Source of the DNA: CAYLUN01 sp964386865
Lineage (GTDB): Bacteria > Verrucomicrobiota > Kiritimatiellia > RFP12 > UBA1067
Assembly: GCA_964386865.1 (NCBI GenBank)
Contig: CAYLUN010000095.1
Coordinates: 1-19,256, forward strand
DNA: 19,256 nucleotides
Direction: 5' to 3'
Every line of letters starts with the position of its first letter. Position 1 is the stretch's first letter. The translations under genes and the position numbers were made by a program. Below the pieces are notes generated by a model. The model had not been told where the DNA came from and searched no databases. It saw nothing but the letters and a program-made list of their open reading frames with translations. This document shows positions 1 to 7,811 of this stretch, piece by piece.

Positions 1-105
1 TAGCTCGCCGTCTCTTTCGCCGGCAGCGTGCGCACCAAGCCGATGTCGGGCTTGGCGGGAAGCGGCGCGCGGGATGAGAAAGAATTGCAAAGGCGTGAGA
101 AATGG
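1..105. other. Window edge, no gene supported
   Basis: These bases lie downstream of the last complete gene. All three minus-strand frames are open to the edge, but I see no ATG with a Shine-Dalgarno site. One frame reads protein-like near the edge (residues KPDIGLVRTLPAKETAS) and could be the start of the next gene from a GTG or TTG codon, but this is not strong enough to call. A 7-bp stem (CCAAGCC/GGCTTGG, positions 35-41 and 49-55) has no T tract after it. Confidence 0.4.
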
Positions 106-585
106 TCAGGCTGACGCTAGGCGGATGTAGGTGCCTTCGACCACGTAATTGTAGATTGAGTTGTAGGGGTTCGGAGTGTTGACGTTGTAGCCTTCGATGA
201 CGTAGTCGCCGCGAGGATCAATGGTGTTGGAGGCGCAGGCGTGGTAGATGCGGGCCTCGATCACGCCTGACCCTCCTTCAATGCGGAACGTGCCAGACCA
301 GCGAACGGTTGACGGGCCGAGATGCAGCGCTACGTTGATCCTGGCCGACGAGTTGGCGACGGGGGCGATTGAATATTGGTAGAAGCTGAGGTTGGTCGGG
401 GAGCCGTCAAAGCCGCCTCTGGTGATGGGCGTGACCGTGCGGCTGATACCGAACGTGTAGGAGAGCCAGTCGTGCTCGCACTTGAGCGCGGGGGCGGTGG
501 CCAGGTCGACCAGGCATATTTCGCCGGCTGCCGTGCGGCACACGTAGCCGCTGCCGCCGTAGATCTTGGCAATGGTGAGAGACAT
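106..585 (-). CDS. Small tail-tip or fibre-associated protein candidate, 159 aa
   Basis: I do not recognise the family. The protein starts MSLTIAKIYGGSGYVC and is rich in Tyr, Asn, Gly and Ser in its second half, with alternating hydrophobic residues that suggest beta structure. There is no signal peptide or membrane segment. The ATG at 585 has a GGAG 9 bases upstream and lies 5 bases after the stop of the tail hub gene, so it is probably translated from the same late mRNA. A place directly after the hub in a Mu-like tail module suggests a tail-tip or fibre-attachment role. That is inference from position only. Confidence 0.6.
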   Translation of the reverse strand: MSLTIAKIYGGSGYVCRTAAGEICLVDLATAPALKCEHDWLSYTFGISRTVTPITRGGFDGSPTNLSFYQYSIAPVANSSARINVALHLGPSTVRWSGTFRIEGGSGVIEARIYHACASNTIDPRGDYVIEGYNVNTPNPYNSIYNYVVEGTYIRLASA

Positions 586-590
586 GCCGC

Positions 591-2675
591 TTAACTCCAG
601 GCCAGCTCAACCGTGGGCTGCCAGCCGCGCGTGCCGCCCGAGTCGGTGCCGTAGACCTTGTATTGCCCAGGCGACGAGGCGTCGCCCACCAAGCGGGCTT
701 TTTTGGATGTGGCGTCAACCGCGATGGAGTACTCCACCTTGCCGGTCAGGTAGTCGGCCGTGGGGTCGTCGGAGGTGCCCTTGACCTTCCCGTCGCCGCC
801 CCCGCCAAGGTCTTTGGCGGTGTCGTAAGGCTCGCTGCAAAGGACTTGCACGATCTTTGCCTTCATGGCTCCGGCGGTCTCGTCCCAGTAGGGAATGTAG
901 AACTCGCGCGGGCGGATGACGCGGAGGGTGCTGGCGTTTCCGGCCGTTGCGAACTCGAAGCCGCCTGACTCGGCCTTGGCGTTGAGGTCGATCTCGTGCT
1001 TTACAGTGGCGGCGGGATCGAAGTAGCGGCGGCGGACGATCTCGGACGTAAGGCCGCCGTCGCGCTCTTCGCGGGTTTCTTTCACCCCGCCGACGCCGTC
1101 CTCTCCGGAGGAGGACTCCTTGAGGCTCCTGGACCAGGAGTAGTTGCGCGTGCGGCAGGCGCGGTACCAGGCGACGCGGGAGTCGATGTCCACCCAGCCT
1201 GGCACGCCGAACTCGACGGTGGTCTCGCCGGTGTCGAAACGGGCCGTGACGCGGGAGATCATGGCGCACATGGTCTCCCACTCGGCGCGGCCGTTGGTGA
1301 GGCAGAGGCTGTAGCCGACCGCGAAGGACGTGGAGCACTCTTCCGCCACGTGGGTGACGCTGCCTTCGTAGTGGAGCTGCCCCCACTCGCTCCACATGGT
1401 GGGCACGATGCCGGACGGCACGGACTCGCCGGACGTGACGGTGGCGACCGTGGAGTAGGTCTTGGTCACGGCGTCGGTGGTGACGATCTCGATGCGCAGG
1501 GTCTGCCGGCTGACTTCGACGATGCCGCCGGAGGCCCTGAGCGTCAGGTCGGCCGTGGCCTCGAAGGTCTCGCGCTCGGAGTCTACGTCCATCCATTTCG
1601 CGATTGCCCCGCCGACCAGCATGGCGGGCAGGTTGAGCGCGCCGCTGCGGGTGGGGTCGGTGATGGTGATGTCGCCGTCCGCGTAGTCGGCAAGCCAGGG
1701 AAGACGGGCTTTCCACCAGGTCTTGCTCGTGAGCGAGGCCGGCAGATCCTCGACCTCTACGTCCTGCGAGACGTTGGTGCGCTGCGAGCCTTGCAGGTCG
1801 TAGACGCCCCAGAGCACGTCGACGAGGGACAGCCGGGCGTTGGTCTCTTCGGCGGTTTCGTCGTCGACGTGGGGCTCGTAATAGACGTCGGTCTGGCGGT
1901 AGGACTTGCCGTCGACCGTGTTTTCGCGCTCAAAGCACACCGCGACGGCGGGCGGCTGGAGGTCGTTGCGGGCCTTGACGGCGATTCCCGCCTTGCCTGC
2001 CACGGACAGGTAAAGGGCCGGAAGCTGGGTGCGCGTCTCGACGTGCATAACCGGGTCGCGCTCGCTGTAGTCGAACCAGAGCGAGGCGTGCGGGTGGTTT
2101 GCAAGGCACTTGCAGACGGCGTCGGCGACGCTGATGTTGACCTGCTCGTCGTAGGGCGGCGTGTAGCCGTCGAGGATGTTGTCCGCGTCCGGGGCGGCGA
2201 TGGGGCAGCCGGCCGTGCGGGCGACATTGGCGCACTCGATGAGCTGCGCGCCGGTGGTGATGCGGTCGCCTTCCTCGTCGCAGAACAGCACGACGCGGGG
2301 CTTGTTGACCACGCTGGAGCGCTCCGTCCAGTCCTGCCGCATCACCGTGTTTTCGAACCAGTGCCACATGCCGCGCACGGTGACCTGGTAGCTCTCGGAG
2401 GGGTCGGCCGTGCGCGCGGGGGCGTCGCAGCGGCCGAGGAACAGCAGCTCGTTCTGCGTGCCGTCCGTGACGCGGCGGAAGCGCACGACGGCGTTGTAGC
2501 TGAAGATCGTGTCGGAGGTGAGCGCTTGCTGCTCGCAGACGGTGAAGGTAAGCGTGTCGGTGCCGGCCAGAACGAGGACGCGCTCGGGGGAGGACACGCC
2601 AAGGTCGGCGAGGTCGAACCACTCCTCGTTCTCTTCAACCGCGTTGGCGAGGCAGAGCTGGTAGACGGTGGACAT
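591..2675 (-). CDS. Tail hub / gpD-like baseplate protein, 694 aa
   Basis: A large beta-rich protein directly after the tape measure gene, the usual place for the tail hub or tail-tip protein. The N-terminal region (about 35-110) reads as a run of strands (TLTFTVCEQQ, AVVRFRRVTDG, LLFLGRCDAPAR, SYQVTVRGMWHWFEN). It resembles the first domain of gpD/late-control-D type hubs, where a numeric property is followed by strands and a rewritten frame. Near residue 490 the segment EFGVPGWVDIDSRVAWYRACR resembles the end of such hubs, where the surface is related to a reference frame. The last 150 residues carry a charged, Gly-rich linker (KETREERDGG, LGGGGDGKVKG). AGGAGG lies 8 bases upstream of the ATG, inside the end of the tape measure gene, which stops 4 bases before. 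Hub role is fairly sure, exact family less so. Confidence 0.68.
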   Translation of the reverse strand: MSTVYQLCLANAVEENEEWFDLADLGVSSPERVLVLAGTDTLTFTVCEQQALTSDTIFSYNAVVRFRRVTDGTQNELLFLGRCDAPARTADPSESYQVTVRGMWHWFENTVMRQDWTERSSVVNKPRVVLFCDEEGDRITTGAQLIECANVARTAGCPIAAPDADNILDGYTPPYDEQVNISVADAVCKCLANHPHASLWFDYSERDPVMHVETRTQLPALYLSVAGKAGIAVKARNDLQPPAVAVCFERENTVDGKSYRQTDVYYEPHVDDETAEETNARLSLVDVLWGVYDLQGSQRTNVSQDVEVEDLPASLTSKTWWKARLPWLADYADGDITITDPTRSGALNLPAMLVGGAIAKWMDVDSERETFEATADLTLRASGGIVEVSRQTLRIEIVTTDAVTKTYSTVATVTSGESVPSGIVPTMWSEWGQLHYEGSVTHVAEECSTSFAVGYSLCLTNGRAEWETMCAMISRVTARFDTGETTVEFGVPGWVDIDSRVAWYRACRTRNYSWSRSLKESSSGEDGVGGVKETREERDGGLTSEIVRRRYFDPAATVKHEIDLNAKAESGGFEFATAGNASTLRVIRPREFYIPYWDETAGAMKAKIVQVLCSEPYDTAKDLGGGGDGKVKGTSDDPTADYLTGKVEYSIAVDATSKKARLVGDASSPGQYKVYGTDSGGTRGWQPTVELAWS

Positions 2676-2679
2676 GGCG

Positions 2680-4698
2680 TCAGCCTCCTGGGCGTTTGGC
2701 GCGGTCGGCGGCGTCGGCGGCGGCCTGCCGCAGCTTGGTGGCTTCGGAGAGGATCGCGCGGAAGCCTTCGCTGAAGAGCGCGGTGGCCTCGGACAGCGCG
2801 GCGGCGGCGGCCTGGGCGTCGGTCGAGGCGGAGGAGGCTGACTCGACGGCCGCCGTCGACTGCTGCGCGGCCGCAGACTGGGCCGCCTGCGGGGCCTGCG
2901 CGGCGGCGGACTGCGGGGCCTGGGCGGAGGCGGCGGGCTGGCTCCAGAGGCCGCGCACGCTCTCTAGGTTGCTGGCGTACAGCGCGGGGATGTCGACGCC
3001 GGTGCGTCCGGACAGGTTGCCGACGACGCGCTCGCCCGCGCCGCCCATGCGCGAGCGCGACTCGGAGAAGCGGGTGAAGGCGGCCGTGATCGCGGCGTCC
3101 ACGTCGGTGTCGCGCGAGGAGCTGGCGATCTTCGCGGCCTGGTCCAGGCTGAGGGAGTTCGCCCACGCGGACATGGCCGACTGCTTTTCGGCGAGCTGCT
3201 CGGGCGTCATCATGGAGTCCTGGCCGATGAAGTCCTGCGGCACGCCCAGCGACGAGGCCTGCTCGGGGGTGAGGTCTTTCACTTTCTTCAGCGCGGCCGC
3301 GCGGGCGGACTTCTCTTCGTCGCGCCCCCAGATGTCGATCTTCATGAAGTCCTCGCGCAGCGCGGCGCTGAAGACCTTGGCGAGCGCCACCATCACGACG
3401 CCCATGCTGCGCAGGCCTTCGGCGATAAGCGTGACGGCCATGTCCACGAGGCCGTTGACGGCCGCCGAGATGGCCCCGCCGAGCGTGGCCTTGCCGAGCA
3501 CGTCGACGGCGGTCTGCACGCCCGCGATGAGGCTGGTGGCGATCTCGGCGACTTTCGCGCCGATGGACTCGATCAGCGCCGCGAACCCGCCGCTGTCGCG
3601 CAGGCTTTGCAGCTTCTGCGAAATGTAGTTGATCGCGGGGCGCAGGCTGGTGTCGATGGCCTCGCCCACGTCGGAGACCACGGCGCGGATGCTCTGCCAC
3701 ACGCGCGGCCAGTGGCCGACCTGCGAGTCGACCTTGTCGAACGCGGCCTGCAGGCCTCCGCTCTGCGCCTGCATGTCGGCCAGGTCGGCGGCCGCGCCTT
3801 TGGCGGCCGCTCCGGTCATGGCCAGCACGCCGGTGATGTTCTCTTTGCCGAAGGCCTTTTCGATGGCCGTGGCGGAGTAGCCCGCTCCGGAGGCGACCTT
3901 CTCAAGCCCCTCCTGCAGCGTCATGGACTTGGCCCAGCCGTCGCCCAGCTCGGTGTTGAGCGTGAGCATGGCATTGCGGATCTGCACCATCGCCGTGGAG
4001 GTGGGCACGCCCTGCTTGGTGAGCGTGACCACGGCGGCGAGCACCTGGTCGAGGCCGACACCCATGGCGGACGCGGCGGGCGCGGCCTGCGAGATGTAGG
4101 AGGCCAGGTCGCTGAAGGTGGTCTTGCCCTTGGCCACGGCCTTGAACATCTGGTCGGTCACGGCGGCCGCTTCGGTCGAGGGCTTCGCGTAGGCGTTGAG
4201 CACCGTCGTGATTCCGTCGATGGCGGTCTCGATGCTGCTACCGTCCGCGACGGCGACCTTGCCGGCCGTGCGCAGGAACGGGATGAGCTGATCCTGCGCG
4301 ACGCCCGCGCTGAGCGCCTGGTACCAGCCCTTGCCCAGCTCGCTCTTGGCGACGCCCAGCTCGGAGGAGAGCTTCGAGATCTCCTTGCGCAGCGAGACGA
4401 AGCCCGCCACGCCGGTGTCCATCATCGTCCAGGCGCGCGCGGCCTCTTTGTTCCAGGCTACGAACTCGACCACGCTGCCGCCCATGGCCGCGCCGACGCT
4501 GAGCGCGCCCGTCTTGAGTCCGCTCCACGCGGCACCCAGGCCTTTGAGCGCGGCCGCCCCGGCTGTCTTCAAACCCGCGTAGGCGACCTTGACCGCGCCG
4601 ATGGCGGTGACGTGCTGCTTGAGGTAGGTGCCGAGCTTGGTCAGGCCGGAGAGGTCGGCGACGGTCTTCAGGAAGATCTTGATGTCTTTGGCGGCCAT
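2680..4698 (-). CDS. Tail tape measure protein, 672 aa
   Basis: Sets tail length and is threaded through the tail tube during assembly. Residues about 100-310 match the PhageMin_Tail (PF10145) pattern. The lines LSSELGVAKSELGKGWYQAL, SAGVAQDQLIPFLRTAGKVA, SDLASYISQAAPAASAMGVG and LAAVVTLTKQGVPTSTAMVQ are typical of it. Residues 35-75 and 385-450 are hydrophobic and Ala/Gly-rich, as expected for segments that may touch membrane during DNA ejection. Residues about 586-640 are low complexity (Ala, Gln, Ser, Pro) before a final helical stretch. By the usual rule of about 0.15 nm per residue the tail would be near 100 nm. The ATG lies 2 bases after the stop of the preceding gene, with GAGGAG inside that gene's 3' end. 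Confidence 0.92.
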   Translation of the reverse strand: MAAKDIKIFLKTVADLSGLTKLGTYLKQHVTAIGAVKVAYAGLKTAGAAALKGLGAAWSGLKTGALSVGAAMGGSVVEFVAWNKEAARAWTMMDTGVAGFVSLRKEISKLSSELGVAKSELGKGWYQALSAGVAQDQLIPFLRTAGKVAVADGSSIETAIDGITTVLNAYAKPSTEAAAVTDQMFKAVAKGKTTFSDLASYISQAAPAASAMGVGLDQVLAAVVTLTKQGVPTSTAMVQIRNAMLTLNTELGDGWAKSMTLQEGLEKVASGAGYSATAIEKAFGKENITGVLAMTGAAAKGAAADLADMQAQSGGLQAAFDKVDSQVGHWPRVWQSIRAVVSDVGEAIDTSLRPAINYISQKLQSLRDSGGFAALIESIGAKVAEIATSLIAGVQTAVDVLGKATLGGAISAAVNGLVDMAVTLIAEGLRSMGVVMVALAKVFSAALREDFMKIDIWGRDEEKSARAAALKKVKDLTPEQASSLGVPQDFIGQDSMMTPEQLAEKQSAMSAWANSLSLDQAAKIASSSRDTDVDAAITAAFTRFSESRSRMGGAGERVVGNLSGRTGVDIPALYASNLESVRGLWSQPAASAQAPQSAAAQAPQAAQSAAAQQSTAAVESASSASTDAQAAAAALSEATALFSEGFRAILSEATKLRQAAADAADRAKRPGG

Positions 4699-4700
4699 GG

Positions 4701-5288
4701 CTATTTAGTCTCCTCGAGTAGTTCGGCGAGGGCGTCCTGCGCGGCGGCGCGGTAGGCGTCGTCAGTGGGCAGCACGGACTTGTCGGCCTTGTGGACGGTC
4801 TTGGCGAGCAGCATGAAAAGCAAGCCGACCATGCCGTTGGGCTTCTTGCCCGCGAGCAGGGCGTTGCCGCCTTTGCTGCGGATCATGAAGAGGTTGGAGA
4901 ACTCGGCGGGCGTCTTGCCCTCGGCGCCCTTGCCGGGGATCGGCACGGCGAGGCGGCGGATCGGCCGGCCCGTCACGAGCGACGTGCGGCCGCTGGGGCG
5001 CACCGTGCCGCCGAAGTAGCGGAGCGCGAGCCCGGTGTGCGAAATGGTGATCTCCGCGCCGCCGGTGACGGGCTCCGCGACGACGGCGTCGGCCGCGCGG
5101 GCGTAGAAGTTCAGGCGCTGCGCCTGGCGGTGGCGCGAGTTGGCGAGGCCGTAGAGGTGCGAGCGCGTGGCGTCGGCCCCGGCCTCTGCCACCACGCGGG
5201 CGGCGGGCGCGCCGCGCAGCGCGAGGCGCAGGCGCGTGATGTAGGCGCTGAGGTCGCGGCTGTCGGCGTTGACGCCGAGGGTGATCAC
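4701..5288 (-). CDS. Mu gpG-like virion morphogenesis / tail completion protein, 195 aa
   Basis: Residues about 40-115 (HLYGLANSRHRQAQRLNFYA, then EITISHTGLALRYFGGTVRP) follow a pattern I associate with phage tail-completion or virion-morphogenesis proteins: an Arg-rich helix, an N-F-Y-A motif, then a beta turn with RYFGG. A basic, Pro-rich strand follows (RPIRRLAVPIPGKG), and the C-terminus is helical and acidic. It starts at a GTG that overlaps the TGA of the MuF-like gene (GTGATC), so the two are translationally coupled. In Mu, F and G are also neighbours, which supports both calls. HK97 gp10-type neck proteins are an alternative. Confidence 0.55.
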   Translation of the reverse strand: MITLGVNADSRDLSAYITRLRLALRGAPAARVVAEAGADATRSHLYGLANSRHRQAQRLNFYARAADAVVAEPVTGGAEITISHTGLALRYFGGTVRPSGRTSLVTGRPIRRLAVPIPGKGAEGKTPAEFSNLFMIRSKGGNALLAGKKPNGMVGLLFMLLAKTVHKADKSVLPTDDAYRAAAQDALAELLEETK

Positions 5289-6466
5289 GGCGCGGCCTCC
5301 GGATGCGGGCCGAGCGCGACCACGTCGAGCGCGGCGGCGTCGGCGTCGTGGCGCAGGGCCGTGACGCTGCCGCGCGTGGTGAGCGTGAGCGTGCCGGCCG
5401 CGCCTTCCTTCACTACGCTCGGGGTCATGAGGATCGCGGGCAGACTGGCGGCGCGTTCGGCTTCGACCGCGCCGGAGGCGACGGCGTCGGCGGAGAGGCG
5501 CAGGCCCGTGTGGGCCGGCAGCGCGCCGAAGAAGGATGACACGTTCGCAAGCAGGCGCGCGGAGGCGAAGCCGAAGACGGCCGTGGCGCGCGCTCCGGAC
5601 GCGGCGGCGGCGAGCACCTCGCCGATGACGGAGGCGTCAGGGGCCACCCACACGCGGCCCTCGCTGACCACCGCGCGGCCCTGGTACTGCGACACCCACG
5701 CGTCGAGCACGCCCTGCGGCACGCCCTGCGCGGAGGCCGACTGCGGCTGCCGCATGGGGTCGCGCTGCGGCTTCGGGTAGGCCTTGCCCTGCAGGACGCC
5801 CATGGAGCGGGCGGCGGAGGCCTTGATGTTGCGCAGGCGCATGCCGCTCTCGTAGTCGAAGGGCGTCCAGGGGTGGCCGAAGCGGTTGACCTCGGGGCGC
5901 GTCCAGATGGGGTCGTTCTTGAGCGCCACAAAGGGGCCTGCCTGGGTCGCGGCGTAACTGGCGCTGGTGTTGCCCTCGCCCAGGGCGCGGCGGGCGTCGT
6001 TCCAGCGCCGCTGCCAGTCGCGCGGGACCTTGCGGGAAAGCGCGCGGTACAGCTCCTGTGCGGGCCACACGGTCATAAGCGCCGGGTCCTGGTGCGAGCG
6101 CCACACGGCGTAGCCGCGCGCGGCGGACTCCTGCATGGAGATCACGAGGTTCGTGCGGCGGTCGCTGGAGAGGTCCTGCAGGCCGCCGCGCTTGTCCGGG
6201 TCGGGCTGGTAGCCGAGCTTGGCCAGGCGCAGCTTCATGCGCGCCCGGATCTCCGCCGCGCCGAGCGTGCCGTCCAGCGACTTGACGATGTCCGCCTGCG
6301 TCGCCGCCACGTGCTCCGCGTAGACCGTACGCGCCGAGAACACCGAGGTGTCGCGCAGGGCCTGCGGCACATAGTCCGCGATCTCGGCGGCGGAGAGCGC
6401 CGTCGTGACGGGCAGCTTCGCGGCGAGGTGGCGGGCGGCGGTGGTCTGTACGGTTGAGAGGTTCAC
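5285..6466 (-). CDS. MuF-like minor head (head morphogenesis) protein, 393 aa
   Basis: Probably the minor head protein that binds the portal and is ejected or stays at the vertex. The middle of the protein holds the pattern I associate with this family: RRTNLVISMQESAARGYAVW (about 125-145), then PRDWQRRWNDAR, then NDPIWTRPEVNRFG and PWTPFDYESGMRLRNI (about 210-240). The last 150 residues are Ala-rich with no clear domain. The start is a GTG with no Shine-Dalgarno site, with a 7-bp tandem array 7 bases upstream. It sits far from the portal, which its Mu counterpart follows directly. The family call rests on pattern memory only. Confidence 0.52.
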   Translation of the reverse strand: MNLSTVQTTAARHLAAKLPVTTALSAAEIADYVPQALRDTSVFSARTVYAEHVAATQADIVKSLDGTLGAAEIRARMKLRLAKLGYQPDPDKRGGLQDLSSDRRTNLVISMQESAARGYAVWRSHQDPALMTVWPAQELYRALSRKVPRDWQRRWNDARRALGEGNTSASYAATQAGPFVALKNDPIWTRPEVNRFGHPWTPFDYESGMRLRNIKASAARSMGVLQGKAYPKPQRDPMRQPQSASAQGVPQGVLDAWVSQYQGRAVVSEGRVWVAPDASVIGEVLAAAASGARATAVFGFASARLLANVSSFFGALPAHTGLRLSADAVASGAVEAERAASLPAILMTPSVVKEGAAGTLTLTTRGSVTALRHDADAAALDVVALGPHPEAAP

Positions 6467-6473
6467 GGATCGG

Positions 6474-6501
6474 AAGTAAGAGGTAAGAGGTAAGAAGTAA
6501 A
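6474..6501. repeat. Tandem array, 4 x 7 bp (AGGTAAG type)
   Basis: Four units in register: aagtaag, aggtaag, aggtaag, aagtaaa. The array is AT-rich in a GC-rich setting and occupies the place where the ribosome binding site of the MuF-like gene should be. The minus strand is open in the frame of that gene. Confidence 0.9.
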
Positions 6502-6512
6502 AAGGGGTGTGC

Positions 6513-6545
6513 GGGGGGCGTGCAACGGGGTTGCAGAGGCCCCCC
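6513..6545 (-). terminator. Strong hairpin, possible terminator or attenuator
   Basis: Lies just after the stop of the secreted-protein gene. The inner stem TGCAAC/GTTGCA has a 3-base loop, and an outer G6/C6 stem is separated from it by a small internal loop. On the minus strand a TTTTT run follows about 11 bases after the stem. That is further than in a classic intrinsic terminator, so partial termination is the most I would claim. Confidence 0.5.
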
Positions 6546-6548
6546 AGG

Positions 6549-7031
6549 TCAGTTGCGGCCGTAGATCCGGACGGTGACCGTGGTGTTTGTCGTGCAGGCC
6601 GTCTTGGTCGTGATCAAGCGAAGATCTCGAACAGGCGTCGCGACCAGGTTCGTCGTGGCGGCGTAGTAGAGCGCTACGGTCGGCGAGTTGGTCGATACAT
6701 ACTGCTGCGTGATTGCCGTGACCTTCTGATACCCCGGCGGACGCTGGCTCAGGCCCGCGTTTTTCGCGACGGTGTACGTGTCGAAGGCCTCGAACACGCC
6801 GAGGTCTGAGGCGGTCGCCGTAATGGCAAGCGCCTCGGGGCCGTCGTTATAGATCACGACGCGGTCGATGTCCCACGCCTCGCTCGTCACGGGGACGACC
6901 TGCGTGTGGCACGCGGTCGCTCCGGTGATCGGGAACGTGTAATCGGTGGACTGCGGGCCGGCCTGCGCCGTGAAGGCGGAGGCCCCGACGATGGCCGCGA
7001 CCAGCGCGGCGATGGTGAGGTGTTTCAGCAT
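6549..7031 (-). CDS. Secreted protein of unknown function, 160 aa
   Basis: A clear Sec signal peptide: MLKH, hydrophobic core LTIAALVAAIVGASAF, likely cleavage after TAQA. The mature part is about 135 residues of alternating hydrophobic and Thr/Ser-rich strands (ITATASDLGVFEAF, DLRLITTKTACTTNTTVTVR), so probably a small beta-sandwich. It has two or more Cys that could form a disulfide after export. AAGGAG lies 7 bases upstream of the ATG. It follows the lipoprotein gene after a 53-base gap and precedes a strong hairpin. A signal peptide is odd for a virion protein, so this may be an accessory gene acting on the host surface. No family is recognised. Confidence 0.75.
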   Translation of the reverse strand: MLKHLTIAALVAAIVGASAFTAQAGPQSTDYTFPITGATACHTQVVPVTSEAWDIDRVVIYNDGPEALAITATASDLGVFEAFDTYTVAKNAGLSQRPPGYQKVTAITQQYVSTNSPTVALYYAATTNLVATPVRDLRLITTKTACTTNTTVTVRIYGRN

Positions 7032-7071
7032 GATGTGACTCCTTGGTTGTTACGCCCGCCGCGTCAGCAGC

Positions 7072-7087
7072 GGGAGAGGGTTTTTCA
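7072..7087. repeat. 16-bp dispersed repeat, copy 1
   Basis: GGGAGAGGGTTTTTCA occurs here and again at 19143-19158. Here it begins at the stop codon of the lipoprotein gene (minus strand TGA followed by AAAACCC). Confidence 0.8.
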
Positions 7088-7663
7088 CTGGGGCTCTTCG
7101 CACTTGCCGTTCACGCAGTTGGTGGCTGCGGGCGCGGCGGGCGCGGCGGGCGCGGACGTGACGGCGTTGGTCGACGCCGACCGGTTCGAGTACCACTGGA
7201 CGCCTTTCTCGACGAGCGTGCCGGCCGCGCTGGCGGCTGTGGTCGCGCCCGCGCCCGTGGCCCCGCCCCAGCTCACGTCCACGGGCACGGTGGTCGTGGG
7301 CGTGCTGGTGGCCGTGGCGCTGTTCTCCTCGTTGCCGCCGGTCTCGATCATCATGTTCTGCGAGAGCGCGTCGCCGTGCTTGTCGCCACTGGACGCGCAC
7401 GCGGCGGAGGCGAATGCCTGCGCCTGGGCGGAGAGCAGCCCCTTGACCTGCTCGTAGGCGTTCGGCTCGTAGCCCTCGCGAGGGAAGGCCGCGAAGTCGA
7501 ACGACGGCGCGAAGCGGCCTTTGCTCTGGTCGACGGTCAGCGCGGAGTTGTCGCCGCGGAGTTCGACGGTCTGCGTCTGCGACCGCTGCGGCTGGGCCTG
7601 ATTGGCGCAGCCGGTGATGATGACGCATGCCGCCACGGCGGCGAGTGTCATGAGCTTCTTCAT
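7085..7663 (-). CDS. Lipoprotein of unknown function, 192 aa
   Basis: The N-terminus MKKLMTLAAVAACVIITGC is a textbook lipoprotein signal with lipobox ITGC and Cys19 as the lipidated residue. The mature part is Gln/Thr/Ser/Ala-rich. It has an acidic-aromatic patch (SFDFAAFPREGYEPNAYEQV), a Thr/Ala/Pro linker, and two Cys near the C-terminus (NCVNGKCEEPQ) that could form a small loop. The ATG overlaps the stop of the preceding small gene (ATGA) and AGGAG lies 8 bases upstream. Phage-borne lipoproteins known elsewhere include outer-membrane spanins and receptor-blocking exclusion proteins. Nothing in this sequence identifies either one. Confidence 0.8.
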   Translation of the reverse strand: MKKLMTLAAVAACVIITGCANQAQPQRSQTQTVELRGDNSALTVDQSKGRFAPSFDFAAFPREGYEPNAYEQVKGLLSAQAQAFASAACASSGDKHGDALSQNMMIETGGNEENSATATSTPTTTVPVDVSWGGATGAGATTAASAAGTLVEKGVQWYSNRSASTNAVTSAPAAPAAPAATNCVNGKCEEPQ

Positions 7664-7794
7664 TTACGGTTCTCCTGTTTGTCTGCCGGCGCGGCCGGTG
7701 GCCGTGCGGCGGGTTTCTGGTCCGTGAGTTTTTCGGCCAACTTGGCCTTTTTCTCGGACATCTTTTCTTTGAACTCTGCGGGTGTGTGTGCCAT
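7660..7794 (-). CDS. Small charged protein, 44 aa
   Basis: Starts MAHTPAEFKEKMSEKKAKLA and continues as a lysine- and glutamate-rich helix to about residue 25, then a Pro/Ala-rich tail. The start is set by a strong AGGAGG 6 bases upstream of this ATG; an open stretch further upstream has no such site. Its stop overlaps the lipoprotein start, so the pair is coupled. Function unknown; no signal or membrane segment. Confidence 0.65.
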   Translation of the reverse strand: MAHTPAEFKEKMSEKKAKLAEKLTDQKPAARPPAAPADKQENRK

Positions 7795-7811
7795 GGGCTG
7801 CCTCCTGCGTG

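Noticed and set aside
35..55. Hairpin near the left edge as terminator
   Set aside because: The stem is only 7 bp and lacks a T tract on either strand.
996..2774. Long plus-strand ORF (592 codons) opposite the tail hub gene
   Set aside because: It is the shadow of the minus-strand hub gene in GC-rich DNA: composition is Gly/Ala/Arg/Val-rich with no domain pattern, and there is no supporting ribosome site or neighbour.
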